DNA of 64,000 nt from Terebella lapidaria (taxonomy: Eukaryota; Annelida; Polychaeta; Terebellida; Terebellidae): assembly GCA_949152475.1 (NCBI GenBank), contig OX424562.1:24180209-24244208 (forward strand). Reading direction: 5' to 3'. The notes below the pieces were generated by a model. It was given only the letters and a program-made list of their open reading frames with translations, did no database searches and was not told where the DNA came from. The translations under genes were made by a program, and so were the position numbers. Shown here piece by piece: positions 37,457 to 47,273 of this stretch. Positions within the stretch are counted from its first letter, which is position 1. Each line of letters starts with the position of its first letter.

Positions 37457-40400
37457 CTCGTTGCGGGAAAGCGTAGGCTCTGTGGAAGGTTCAGTTCTTT
37501 CGGAATTCGATCTTCCACAACCTGGTCCAGTCGGGGGACGCCTGGCTCAGTTCGTCCGGAACTGGAGCGATCTGGCGTCGTCAGACAATTCAGTCGTGGC
37601 ATGGGTGAAGTTCGGTCTCACCTTCAGATGGGAGGCTGGAAAACCACCGATCAGACCCAAAGCGTGGTTCTTCCCTGTGCCCGGCGATCGGGAAAAGTTT
37701 CAGCTTCTGCAGCACGAGGTGCAGCAGTTGCTAGAGAAACGTGCGATCGAGGTGGTCAAGGACGAGAGAGGATTCTATTCTCTCATCTTCCTAGTGCCGA
37801 AAAAGACAGGCGGGTGGCGTCCCGTTTTCGATCTGTCAAACCTCAACAAATTCCTGATCATACCCAGGTTCAAGATGGAGTCGGCGCTTTCCGTCCAGAA
37901 AGCTCTGTCCAAGGGGAAGTGGGCAGTCAGTATCGACGTCAAAGACGCGTACTTACATGTGCCAATACACCCAGCTGATCGGCGATACCTCAAGTTCGCC
38001 TTCGAAGGTTCGGTGTATCAGTTCAGGGTACTTCCTTTTGGAGTAGCCACCGCCCCTTACGTGTTCACCCGTATCGTAAGGACGATGGCAGCCAGGTTTC
38101 GATCGGTTGGAATTCAATTCCACCATTATATCGACGATTGGTTAATCATAGCCGACTCCCCGTCTCAGGCTATAGAGCAATCCGGGTTCGTCCTCAGGTT
38201 GGCGACCAGCCTCGGCTGGATCCCCAATTGGGCGAAGTCTCATCTGTCCCCGACACAGAGGTTCGAGTATGTCGGGGTAGATTACGATCTAGAGCGAGGA
38301 GTAGCTCTTCCTCCGCGGAAGAGAGTTCTCAAGGCGATTGCGGCGATGGAGGTCGCGCTGACGCAGTCGTCGATCACAGCTCGACAGTTTCTGTCCATCA
38401 TCGGTCTGTTGGCGTCGATGGAGAAACAGGTGCCGTTCGGCAGGTGCTTCCTCAGACCCATTCAATGGTGTCTAGCGTTGCAATGGCGGATACTCACCGA
38501 TCGACTAGACCAAGTCGTATCGGTGGACGATCGTGCTCGGGAAGCAATGCATTGGTGGCGGGACCATCGGAATCTTTTCCGAGGGATGCCACTCGCGGAG
38601 TATCTGCCCGATCGGACCTTCTTCACCGATGCGTCAGAATTGGCTTGGGGAGCTCATATGGACGAGCACGAACTCTCTGCTGTGTGGAACACGAGCGAGA
38701 GGGCGTTGCACATCAATGTCCTAGAGCTGCGAGCGGTGAGACGTGCGTTCGAGATCTGGGGGCCTCAGAGTCCCCCAGGGACGAAGTGGTTGGTCTTCAC
38801 AGACAACAGCACAGTAGTGGCGCACATAAACAAACAAGGTGGAACTCGGTCGAGTCAGCTTTGTTTGGAGGCCGAGTGTCTGATCAGGTTTGCCTTCAAG
38901 TACCGTCTGTTTATCAGGGCGAGGCACCTGCCGGGTCACAGGAATGTCCTAGCGGACGCTCTGTCGAGACCGGACAAGATCATAGGCACGGAGTGGAGTC
39001 TGCATCCGGGGGTGTTTCGGCGCGTTTGTCAGGCGTTCGGGACACCGAACATAGACCTGTTCGCAACCTCTCGGAATCACAAGCGCCCGGTCTACTTCTC
39101 ACCTCTGCCAGAGAGCGAGGCACTGGCTGTGGACGCGATGTCTCAGTCGTGGGACGGGATGTTCGGGTATGCGTACCCGCCAACTCGATTCCTAACAGAA
39201 GTGCTGCACAAAGTAGCCAGGTCTCAGTGCGAGATTCTGTTGGTGGCGCCATGCTGGCCGATGCAGGCGTGGTTCCCCCTGCTACTGTCCCTCCTGATCG
39301 ATGTACCACGGGTTCTCCCGATCGAGGACAGGTTGCTGAAGCAGCCCGGGGCGGGATATATTTCACGATTCCGTCCACGTGCTCAAATTACACGTCTGGA
39401 GGCTATCGAGCGATCCTTCCAGGAGGCAGGATTTTCTCAGCAGGTGTCCGTACATCTCGCGAGAAAGAATAGGAGATCCTCCTCTAAAACGTATGAGGCT
39501 AAATGGAGAGTATTCGTACGTTGGTGTAACGGAAGGCGCATTGATCCGCTCTCTGCCCCTCTGAATGCAGTGCTAGACTTTCTCTGCTATCTCTTTGATA
39601 GGCTTAATTTGAAGCCTACTACGATCGAGGGATACAGGTCCATGCTGGGCCCTGTATTCCGTGCTAGGGGGATCGATTTAACTAATAATCGTATCCTTGC
39701 TGATCTCTTGGCGTCCTTTAGGACGCAAAGGCCACGTGGAGTTCCTACTCTACCGGATTGGGACATGGCTTTTGTGCTATATTGTCTTACTAAAGCACCT
39801 TGGGAGCCTCTCAAGGAAGTTTCCTTGCAGAGGTTAACTCTTAAGACTTTCCTGCTAGTTATGCTAGCAAGTGGTCGAAGACGCTCAGATGTCGCGGCGA
39901 TCGACGTATCGCGAGTCGCATTTGGCGCGGATGGGTCCGTTTCCTTATACCCAGTACGTGATTTTATGCCTAAAACACGTGCTGCAGTTGAGGGCGGGAA
40001 AGCGTTCTCCCCTATCGTAATTCCGTCACTGGGCGGTTACGTAGGACGGAATGAGCCGGACGCTCTATTGTGTCCGGTAAGAGCGCTGAAAATCTACATC
40101 GATCGTACCAGATCGATCAGGAAAGATCGCAAGCGATTATTTATTTCCTATCAGCCTAACAGGGCTACGGATATCTCCACAGCTACACTATCCCGATGGG
40201 TGAAGGTTGTAGTGAGGACTGTCTATGCGGAATCAGGTGCTGACGATCGAGTCACTTACAAAATATCGTCCCACCAAATCCGACACATCTCGATGTCTTT
40301 GGCGGCCAGGTCGAATATTCCGTTGGAATATATCGTGAGGGCTGGAATGTGGACTAATTCTACGACATTCATCGGGTTCTATCTGTCCAATGCTGCCGAA

Positions 40401-40463
40401 CTGCAGGACCAGTCGTCCAGATTTAGACTGGGTCCGCTGGTCGTAGCGCAAGCTGTTGTTTGA
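36966..40463 (+). CDS. DIRS ORF2: reverse transcriptase, RNase H, tyrosine recombinase
   Basis: One long frame whose conserved part starts near 37440, so the first ~490 bp of open frame inside ORF1 may not be translated. Domain order is reverse transcriptase (about 37700-38350, with a YIDD active-site box near 38126), RNase H (about 38600-38990), a linker region of the kind related to Dam-like methyltransferases in this family (about 39030-39300), and a tyrosine recombinase (about 39380-40400). The order and fusion are as known for DIRS-like elements. The frame is open throughout. Confidence 0.85.
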   Translation: MWTRRIWRRGVAPTYMQHSASWPEWSMLLSVTVRTWAHNWISPCVMLISVCLTCPLRTSLSYVGGRFSQAIPTPTSLDRIFPSCGNISGMRLWPRLCLGSRRGLGQARRPRVRSLPSLRHHMHPLLRSRPFVGRSLPLPRGMASAEAKGVDASRAKGKLLVRSDSLRESVGSVEGSVLSEFDLPQPGPVGGRLAQFVRNWSDLASSDNSVVAWVKFGLTFRWEAGKPPIRPKAWFFPVPGDREKFQLLQHEVQQLLEKRAIEVVKDERGFYSLIFLVPKKTGGWRPVFDLSNLNKFLIIPRFKMESALSVQKALSKGKWAVSIDVKDAYLHVPIHPADRRYLKFAFEGSVYQFRVLPFGVATAPYVFTRIVRTMAARFRSVGIQFHHYIDDWLIIADSPSQAIEQSGFVLRLATSLGWIPNWAKSHLSPTQRFEYVGVDYDLERGVALPPRKRVLKAIAAMEVALTQSSITARQFLSIIGLLASMEKQVPFGRCFLRPIQWCLALQWRILTDRLDQVVSVDDRAREAMHWWRDHRNLFRGMPLAEYLPDRTFFTDASELAWGAHMDEHELSAVWNTSERALHINVLELRAVRRAFEIWGPQSPPGTKWLVFTDNSTVVAHINKQGGTRSSQLCLEAECLIRFAFKYRLFIRARHLPGHRNVLADALSRPDKIIGTEWSLHPGVFRRVCQAFGTPNIDLFATSRNHKRPVYFSPLPESEALAVDAMSQSWDGMFGYAYPPTRFLTEVLHKVARSQCEILLVAPCWPMQAWFPLLLSLLIDVPRVLPIEDRLLKQPGAGYISRFRPRAQITRLEAIERSFQEAGFSQQVSVHLARKNRRSSSKTYEAKWRVFVRWCNGRRIDPLSAPLNAVLDFLCYLFDRLNLKPTTIEGYRSMLGPVFRARGIDLTNNRILADLLASFRTQRPRGVPTLPDWDMAFVLYCLTKAPWEPLKEVSLQRLTLKTFLLVMLASGRRRSDVAAIDVSRVAFGADGSVSLYPVRDFMPKTRAAVEGGKAFSPIVIPSLGGYVGRNEPDALLCPVRALKIYIDRTRSIRKDRKRLFISYQPNRATDISTATLSRWVKVVVRTVYAESGADDRVTYKISSHQIRHISMSLAARSNIPLEYIVRAGMWTNSTTFIGFYLSNAAELQDQSSRFRLGPLVVAQAVV

Positions 40464-40758
40464 ACCAGCTGGACAGAAAAGTCTTGGTTTTAACGTGCAC
40501 GTGTATATAAGCAACGCTTTGTGTTTGTGTTTGAATTCTTTATGTTACGGTCTCAAGTAGAGTTCCGTTTTCCACCGATGGGTGAAGAAGAAATTCGTGC
40601 ATGTCGGAGGCAAGCGATCGCACCGCTAGGTGAGTATCTTTATTATTACTAAAGATATATTGAAAATGTAGCATTTTAGCGATTCGCTTGAAATCAAGAC
40701 TATCGTCTGTTTTCATGACTCTCTAGCACTACTGCTCCACCGCCTATCCTTTGATTCT

Positions 40759-40862
40759 AAGGAGCATGTAGTAGTTTAGATTGGTGATGTATAAAATAAA
40801 CTTCCCAAATTTTAATTGTAAATTTGCCGTTTATTGTTATTACTCACCTCTAAACTACTACA
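40759..40862. repeat. Internal complementary region of the DIRS element
   Basis: The first part complements the left end (ATTGGTGATGTATAAAATAA) and the second part complements the right end (CTCACCTC and neighbours). By family knowledge this region serves circular-intermediate formation during DIRS replication. Confidence 0.8.
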
Positions 40863-40923
40863 GTAAAGGCCCTCCCATCCATCCCCGCCAGTTATGTGCT
40901 AGGGGCTTCCTTTTGTCGTTTGT

Positions 40924-41090
40924 TGGACAGAAAAGTGAAGCTTCTGCGCAGCTGCGCGCGCATATGCGCGGCGGTTTTGGCGGCAAAAGGAGCGCTCGAG
41001 TCATGCAGGCAGACGATCGTGCCTTGCTTTCAGTACGCGAATTTCTATCCAGAACGATCCAAAGGATCGAAAAGGAGCATGTAGTAGTTT
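40924..41090 (-). repeat. Right inverted terminal repeat of the DIRS element
   Basis: Inverse of 34779-34945. No mismatch found by eye over 167 bp. Confidence 0.88.
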
Positions 41091-41193
41091 AGAGGTGAGT
41101 AATAACAATAAACGGCAAATTTACAATTAAAATTTGGGAATTTTGAAAATTACCCCTTCATTTCAAAATTTACCCCTTGTAATTTGACCCATG

Positions 41194-41693
41194 CAGGGCA
41201 TTACATTAACTTTTTTTTCCACTTGCCCCATCGGGCAAGTGAGCATCAGTTTTCACTTGCCCTGACCAACTTTCACTTGCCCCGACTTTTTGATTTGTTC
41301 GCACGCACGAAATGCCTCGATCACATGCTTGTTTCATAGTCATTCTTAGTTCGAACTGACTTTGATCTGCCGCTTCCTGTTGCCGAAAGCCTGACATAAT
41401 TTAGTTTTTGTTAGAGTACATCTACTCACAGTCACCATAGTGATACCACAAGATCTGATCTGACACGCGCTGTGATTTGGTGACTGACTCGATCTCAGCG
41501 CTCATGTTCTGAACAGCTACACGGCCCAGTATGGGTGCTTTTTATCACTGCCGTGAAACAGATTTGTCCAAGATATATTGTAGATAGATTTTTTTTCACT
41601 TGCCCCATCGGGCAAGCACATTAAAATCGCACTTGCCCGTACACAATTTTCACTTGCCCCGGGCAATCGGGCAAGTGTTAATGTAATGCCCTG
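41194..41693. mobile_element. 500-bp MITE with 17-bp perfect terminal inverted repeats
   Basis: CAGGGCATTACATTAAC at the left and its exact inverse at the right, flanked by CCATG on both sides (41189-41193 and 41694-41698), a 5-bp duplication. Several ACTTGCCC and GGGCAAGT words form subterminal palindromes. CAGGG ends and subterminal repeats fit a hAT-like MITE with short target duplication. It lies inside the remainder of the 34194-41739 element. Confidence 0.75.
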
Positions 41694-41745
41694 CCATGGG
41701 GTACGGTACTCCTTCGAAAAAATCCTACCGGGAGCCCTGACTGTA

Positions 41746-44094
41746 CTTAGTTCTAGTGTTTTCGTGATGCGTCCCAAAGACTTGCATGTTGTATTTTATT
41801 TAGTCCATCTGAATTTTATTTCGTAAATGATGCAGGACTTGGGGGTGGGGGGGGGGGATGAAACAATGCCTGAGTCTTTTTTATCAACATGATTAACACT
41901 AAAGGAAAATTAATAACACTGAAATAGTTCATATTGGTACTCGGACAGAGCACTCAGGAGATTTTAACAAATTTACAGTACTAGTATATGAATCCAATAC
42001 AGATTGGACGCAAAGCTTAATATAAACTTCAATGCATTACCAGCGTGTGGTGTCGAAGTAAATTTCGAAACTAGATGTCAAACATGGAGACATGTAATAT
42101 GATGCACGTCCAGTTGATAGTCTGTCATATATGGATATGGTATATATTCAGGATTTACTATAATGCTTTCACTCAGCATGCTCAGATTTGGACTGGTTAA
42201 AAGTTTGATCCTGAATCACAGCAATTATCGTGTAGTAGTTGTACTGTACAACAAAGTACTATACAATGAACAATGAACACATGCTAGACATTTCATTGAC
42301 ATGAGGGTACTGAATATTTTATCTAAACTGTACTGTGGATTCCTTTTGTGATGTCACTAGTTGATAAGTTAATTAATTTTATACCTGGTATCACATGTGA
42401 TGTGTGGATGTGCAAACCAAATTTTTAAATGACTGTGATTTTTGTCTGAGAGAGTGGTTTTGCATTTCCATGAAAGAGTTTGATATGAGTAAGAGGCCCC
42501 ACTGCCCCCGAACTGTTAAGTAACCCTTAAAAGAACAACAAGGCACGGCCTTAGTATTGGAGTTCTAACTAGATTTCAGTGGGAGTTGGTCTCTTACCTG
42601 TATTAAACTCTACTTCCATGTCATAATTATTGACATATCAGTACTTGCTGTAAACCTGTTAATGTTCGCTACCTTCTAATTTGGTGAAACTCTTCGAACA
42701 AAATCACAAAATTCAGTGAATCCACACTTTGAAAATTGCTTTGAAATTGACGTAAAACTAAGCAAGACATGAACTTGAATGTTTATCGAACAGTCCATAT
42801 TCCAGAAACGCGAACAATGCCAAACATTGATGGGAGATAACGTAAATGGGTTTACAGATATATATACACTCAACAAGTAAACATACTCCATATTGATATG
42901 ATGACAAATGATACAAACTACAAGGTGATCCAGGAAAAGTGTACTGTTCATCACATTTTTTTTTGCACAGATAGAAGATACACTCCAGCGTATATAATGT
43001 TATTGTTTCGTCAAAGACGGTAAAGAGACTAATGAGGATCATGAGTCCTGTTAAACTACAGTCTTGAACAGGCCGCTTTTGCCCTGGGATCATCTTATAC
43101 ATTTCGTTATACTATAGCAGCATGATGAATACCATGATACTGCTATGAATTAGCATACACTCAAACTGAACATCAAATACATATTATACCGGTAATGCCA
43201 AAAATACAGCTGTATTCACCATTCAATGTATTTTGCTATTCGGGGCCAAATTATATTCCAGCTTGGAATCTTCAGAATAATGTATACTCTTATGTATTTT
43301 GAGGAATGAAGGATGAAGCCAGTATCCCATAGAAGTTCCCGTTATTGGCGCCCATATAATATAAGGTGTGGCTATACGTCGACCGAGGTTCTTCTCTCTA
43401 TATGGCATTAATCAGTTTCTCAGTTGCGTGTACAACGCGAATGCGATGACGTCCATGCTGGATTTATATATCAGAGCACATATGTGGATTAAACCCTACT
43501 CTTTCCATTCATTCCCATTACGCTCTCTCCAAACCTCACCAAAGAATCTACTAATTCAGCTCTTGTTACCTGAACTCGTCCAAAGAAAGGCAACACCGTG
43601 GGATCTTTGTACAACTAAGCTTTATTGCGGTCGATCCTAACGTTACAAAGTGAATCGACGCTGCATGCAGAGCCAACGATTTATGATCACATACATCATT
43701 AGAGTATTATACATGTATCTGTCTGGCAAAGAGTCCCGTTTTTAGGTTATTAGTATGCAAACATTGCCCAAACTTTGCATCTTGCGAATGTCAGCAAGCA
43801 ATGTAACAAATTGGTGTGGTTTATAATCCTGGTGTATCTGCCAACTACAACTGCTATCCAAATATTTTCATGATATGGACATTAGCCTATTCCAGTGTCA
43901 ACTTCTATGCTGTACGAGCCTGCACTGCTTCAGCCAGGAATGTTGATATACTGCTTCTGCTACTGCTATGTACATGTACCTAAATCCAGGGTGAATCTGT
44001 CCCCCTCATGTATCTCTAATCTATGTATCTTTATCTACCAATACGACAGGTGAGATCTACATGTACAATGTACACAGTGTGTGTTGGTCTCTGT
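41746..44094. other. Intergenic or intronic, nothing recognised
   Basis: AT-rich with short frames only. A G-tract lies near 41843-41857. If the zinc-finger gene model is right, this is part of its long intron. Confidence 0.4.
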
Positions 44095-45403
44095 TACATT
44101 AGTGTGATTACGGCAGTCCCTCCGAACCCCATGGTATGTCTGCCAATATAGTAGCTACCCTGTCTTTTGTGATCCCGTCTGCGATGGTGGTATATTGTTT
44201 CAACATTTGGGGGGACTTTCCAGCCCACGTGTGGCGAGATGTCACTATCTGGGACTGACGCGAGCGCTGTGAATGGTTTCGCCATTCCAAATGTTTGCCT
44301 GTTTGAGGTACTGTTGTAAATGGCTACTCATAACTGTTGACGACAGCCGCCGTGCTGCAACAATGAGCTCACCACCCGGAGCCACCGGTCTAAAGAGGGG
44401 ACCCCTGTCTAACAGTATACCATGCCGCGAGCAATATTGTTGGTAGGTTTCAATGTATGTAATGGGGCAGAAAGGGAAATCCCTGGCACCGTTTGAGAAA
44501 GAATGATTCTGGTAACTGAACATTAGCAGTTTTCCCAACAGTTTTGCATACTGTCCACGTGTCTGGTGTGTCTCCCTGAGTAAGTCCCTGTTAGTGAGCT
44601 GGCATAAATCAGCTCCTCTCGATCCTGAATGCCATAATAATGTGAAGAATGCCCTGTCCCTTAATAGGAGGAACCTGTCTCTCTGCGATAGATTGTCAAG
44701 TGCTAGCTTGTAATTCTTGAAACGGACCAGTTTTACCAGCTTTGGCTTTTTTCGGTCGGACTTGGGCCAAGGCTTGCTCTGGGCGAACTGCTTTTAAATG
44801 TTGTTTGATGAGTGGTGCAGCAGTGGGGTTACCCAGTCCCCAGACTGGCAGCCACTCTGCACCACGGCCGCTGTCACGAAATACTGCCCGAAGCTGCCCA
44901 ATCAGGCTATCCACCGAACCCCATGCCATACGCCTAGGACACGGGCAGCGAGAGCCATGGGAATTTTTGTATCTTGCGCAGCCAGGCTTGTGGGGGACCG
45001 TCTTCCATTTGTGTTCTTTTTGTATAAGGAACCGGCGAACATCGAATGGGTTGGCGCTCATGAGTGTGGTCTTGCACTCCACTGTCAGGCTATCCACCGA
45101 ACCCCATGCCATACGCCTAGGACACGGGCAGCGAGAGCCATGGGAATTTTTGTATCTTGCGCAGCCAGGCTTGTGGGGGACCGTCTTCCATTTGTGTTCT
45201 TTTTGTATAAGGAACCGGCGAACATCGAATGGGTTGGCGCTCATGAGTGTGGTCTTGCACTCCACTGTCAGGAATAGTTTGAGTTCGGCTTGTAATTTTA
45301 ATTTCTTCTTGCCATGGTGAGATGTAGTCAACAAGGAATCCAGTTCTTGCATGCGCCGTCGTTCGGGGAGACTGACGTCTGTAGGCTGGGACCAGGAATA
45401 CAA
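44095..45403 (-). pseudogene. Tyrosine-recombinase fossil (Crypton-like or DIRS-like)
   Basis: Minus-strand pieces match the metazoan tyrosine-recombinase genes with an ALOG-like N-terminal DNA-binding region (GCARYKNSHGSRCPCPRRMA, GSVDSLIGQLRAVF) followed by a catalytic region (HLQQYLKQANIWNGETIHSA, HVGWK). An acceptor-like CAG near 45407 suggests an upstream exon. The copy is broken. A 183-bp direct duplication (units from 44904 and 45087) repeats 61 codons of the N-terminal region. Assignment to Crypton or DIRS descent cannot be settled here. Confidence 0.65.
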
Positions 45404-46824
45404 GATACTGTTATACTACATGATATTTGTGACCACAAAAGGGGTCGACATACATTGTACATTTACACGTAACCCCCCTTAAACATGTTTCCCCATGACA
45501 ATCATTCAAACAGATGTCGGATATTTTCGTGGAAGACGATATTCTCCATGTGATTCAAATGGACCTGGTCACTCAAATGCCCCTGTGTGATGTTCATGTG
45601 TGGAATGAAGTGCCAGCCTCGTGTGTTACAAGTGTGGTCGAGAAAGGTATTACCAACCTTGGCACGAGCATTGACAATACTTGAGGCGGTAGTTAAAACG
45701 CCAGACAAGGCGATAGCCATGGGGTTTTCTTGTTGTAGGTGGTGCAACCAATCACATAATCGCTTGTGGTGTGGGTAGTGTGGGGCTATTTAAGTTTGTT
45801 TAATTTTGTGATACTTATTTCTTTTCAAAGCCAGATATTTCGTGGCTTTTATCACAGAGGAGCTATGTGGTTGACGTCATATGTGTGCACACTAGTTAGC
45901 AGCCTAAAGACTAAAAATTGACTTCAGTTTCCAATATAACTAAGTATTTTTCAGGAATTGAAAAACAATGGAGGCGGCACGTTCCCGCTCGCTAGATATT
46001 TCTTGGCGAAGTTATAACGTGCACAAACTCGCCAGTGATTTCAAAACTCTCTTCGGCCCGTTTTTATAAAGTGACACATTTGTAAGCACGTTTGACTCGA
46101 AGAAAAGCATTTGGGCTCTGAATTTCCCGCAAGACACCAGTCTGTTTTATGCGCATATAAATGGCCTTGACCTTCAATTAGGCTGTAAAATACGTCACTT
46201 CCGGTTTCGAGTTTGCTTGATGTCATGGACTGACTGGTCACAAGAAGTTTTCTCGATAAAAAAAATTGAAACTAATACGACTAAAACAGAATGGAGAATC
46301 CTATTTATCGATGGCTTCGGCGCACTTACGCTCGCCGACAGATTTCATGCTAGCGAAAATGAGCTTTGAAAATGTTGGCTAGCAAAACACGTGGACGTAA
46401 TTGCAAACGGGATTTCGCGAGCGTGAACGAGTTAGTTAAAATTTGGAGGCGGGTTTATTGTGGACGGCTCCAGTCAACTAGCTTCAGCCAGTTTTAGCCA
46501 GCTGACGCTCGCAAAACTAGTGAGGATTAACGAGAGCACGTGTGTACAGTCTAAATGCATTCAAAGATTCACCTACTTGTTAAAAAGGCAGAATGTGTTG
46601 AATTTATTCAGCCACAGAGAGGCGTCTTCTTTCTGTAGTTCAGTGAGTGGAAGCACTTTTAGTCCAGAAGAATCACTCTTATCATTTTGCTGAGCCACTA
46701 GTTCATTAATGTTCTTGCCAAACGAAACGTTTTCATTCACAAGTGTCTGAATGGCGTCGCTCAGGACTTGTTGATAACTGATGTTTCTCCGGGTAATTTT
46801 TGAATGTCCATTATCTTCTGGATG
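45404..46824. other. Intergenic, nothing recognised
   Basis: No domain or element ends found. A short minus-strand open frame at 45502-45747 has no recognisable features. Confidence 0.35.
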
Positions 46825-47123
46825 TTTTCCAGGGCCATATTTTCGTGCGATTTTGCGAGAATCACGATTGATTCTCGCAAATATATTTCGCGAGAATCAA
46901 GCGAATCACTACGATTGATTCTCGCAAATATATTTTGCGAGAATCAAGTGAACGTTGCTAGAACTTATCTAAAATTTATCCATGTTGAACTCTTCATTGT
47001 AAATATGAACATCCTTTGTCATATGATTCCAATTTTTGTATTTTTTAAATAAATGAAAGATCCAAATGAAACACAGTTGTAACTCTTTTATTTTCTTGCA
47101 TGGCCATGGTAACTAAGACTTCC

Positions 47124-47258
47124 ATTGAAACAGAACACAAACTGCCACAGTTTGATAACATGAGCAACATTGAAACAGAACACAAATTGCCACAGTTTGG
47201 CAACATGAGCAACATTGAAACAGAACACAAGCTGCCACAGTTTGGCAACATAAGCAAC
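47124..47258. repeat. 45-bp minisatellite, three copies
   Basis: Three direct units starting at 47124, 47169 and 47214, each beginning ATTGAAACAGAACACAA. It lies just downstream of the hAT transposase stop. Confidence 0.85.
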
Positions 47259-47273
47259 TCAGAAGTTGAGAAC

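Larger units (their letters stand above)
34755..41140 (+). mobile_element. DIRS-type tyrosine-recombinase retrotransposon, looks whole
   Basis: An element of about 6.4 kb. Inverted terminal repeats of 167 bp lie at 34779-34945 and 40924-41090 and look identical by eye, with short end-specific extensions outside each. An internal complementary region (about 40759-40862) is the complement of the left extension joined to the complement of the right extension, as known for DIRS elements. Two long overlapping frames on the plus strand carry the gag-like and the reverse transcriptase, RNase H and tyrosine recombinase parts. Identical terminal repeats and open frames indicate a very young insertion. 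Confidence 0.92.
34194..41739. mobile_element. hAT-like DNA element hosting two later insertions
   Basis: Terminal inverted repeat CAGGGCTCCCGATAG at 34194 pairs with CTACCGGGAGCCCTG at 41725-41739, one mismatch in 15. The flanks share ACTGTA (34188-34193 and 41740-41745), a 6-bp target duplication. After removing the DIRS element (34755-41140) and the inner MITE (41194-41693), only about 660 bp belong to this element, so it is non-autonomous. CAGGG-starting termini fit hAT, but 6 bp is unusual because most hATs give 8. Confidence 0.65.

Noticed and set aside
38138-39472. 444-residue open frame in the DIRS region
   Set aside because: Out of frame with the reverse transcriptase, RNase H and recombinase domains, low-complexity, and explained as a shadow of the long frame.
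45502-45747. Minus-strand frame of about 81 residues upstream of the recombinase fossil
   Set aside because: No domain, no splice support and ordinary length for chance.
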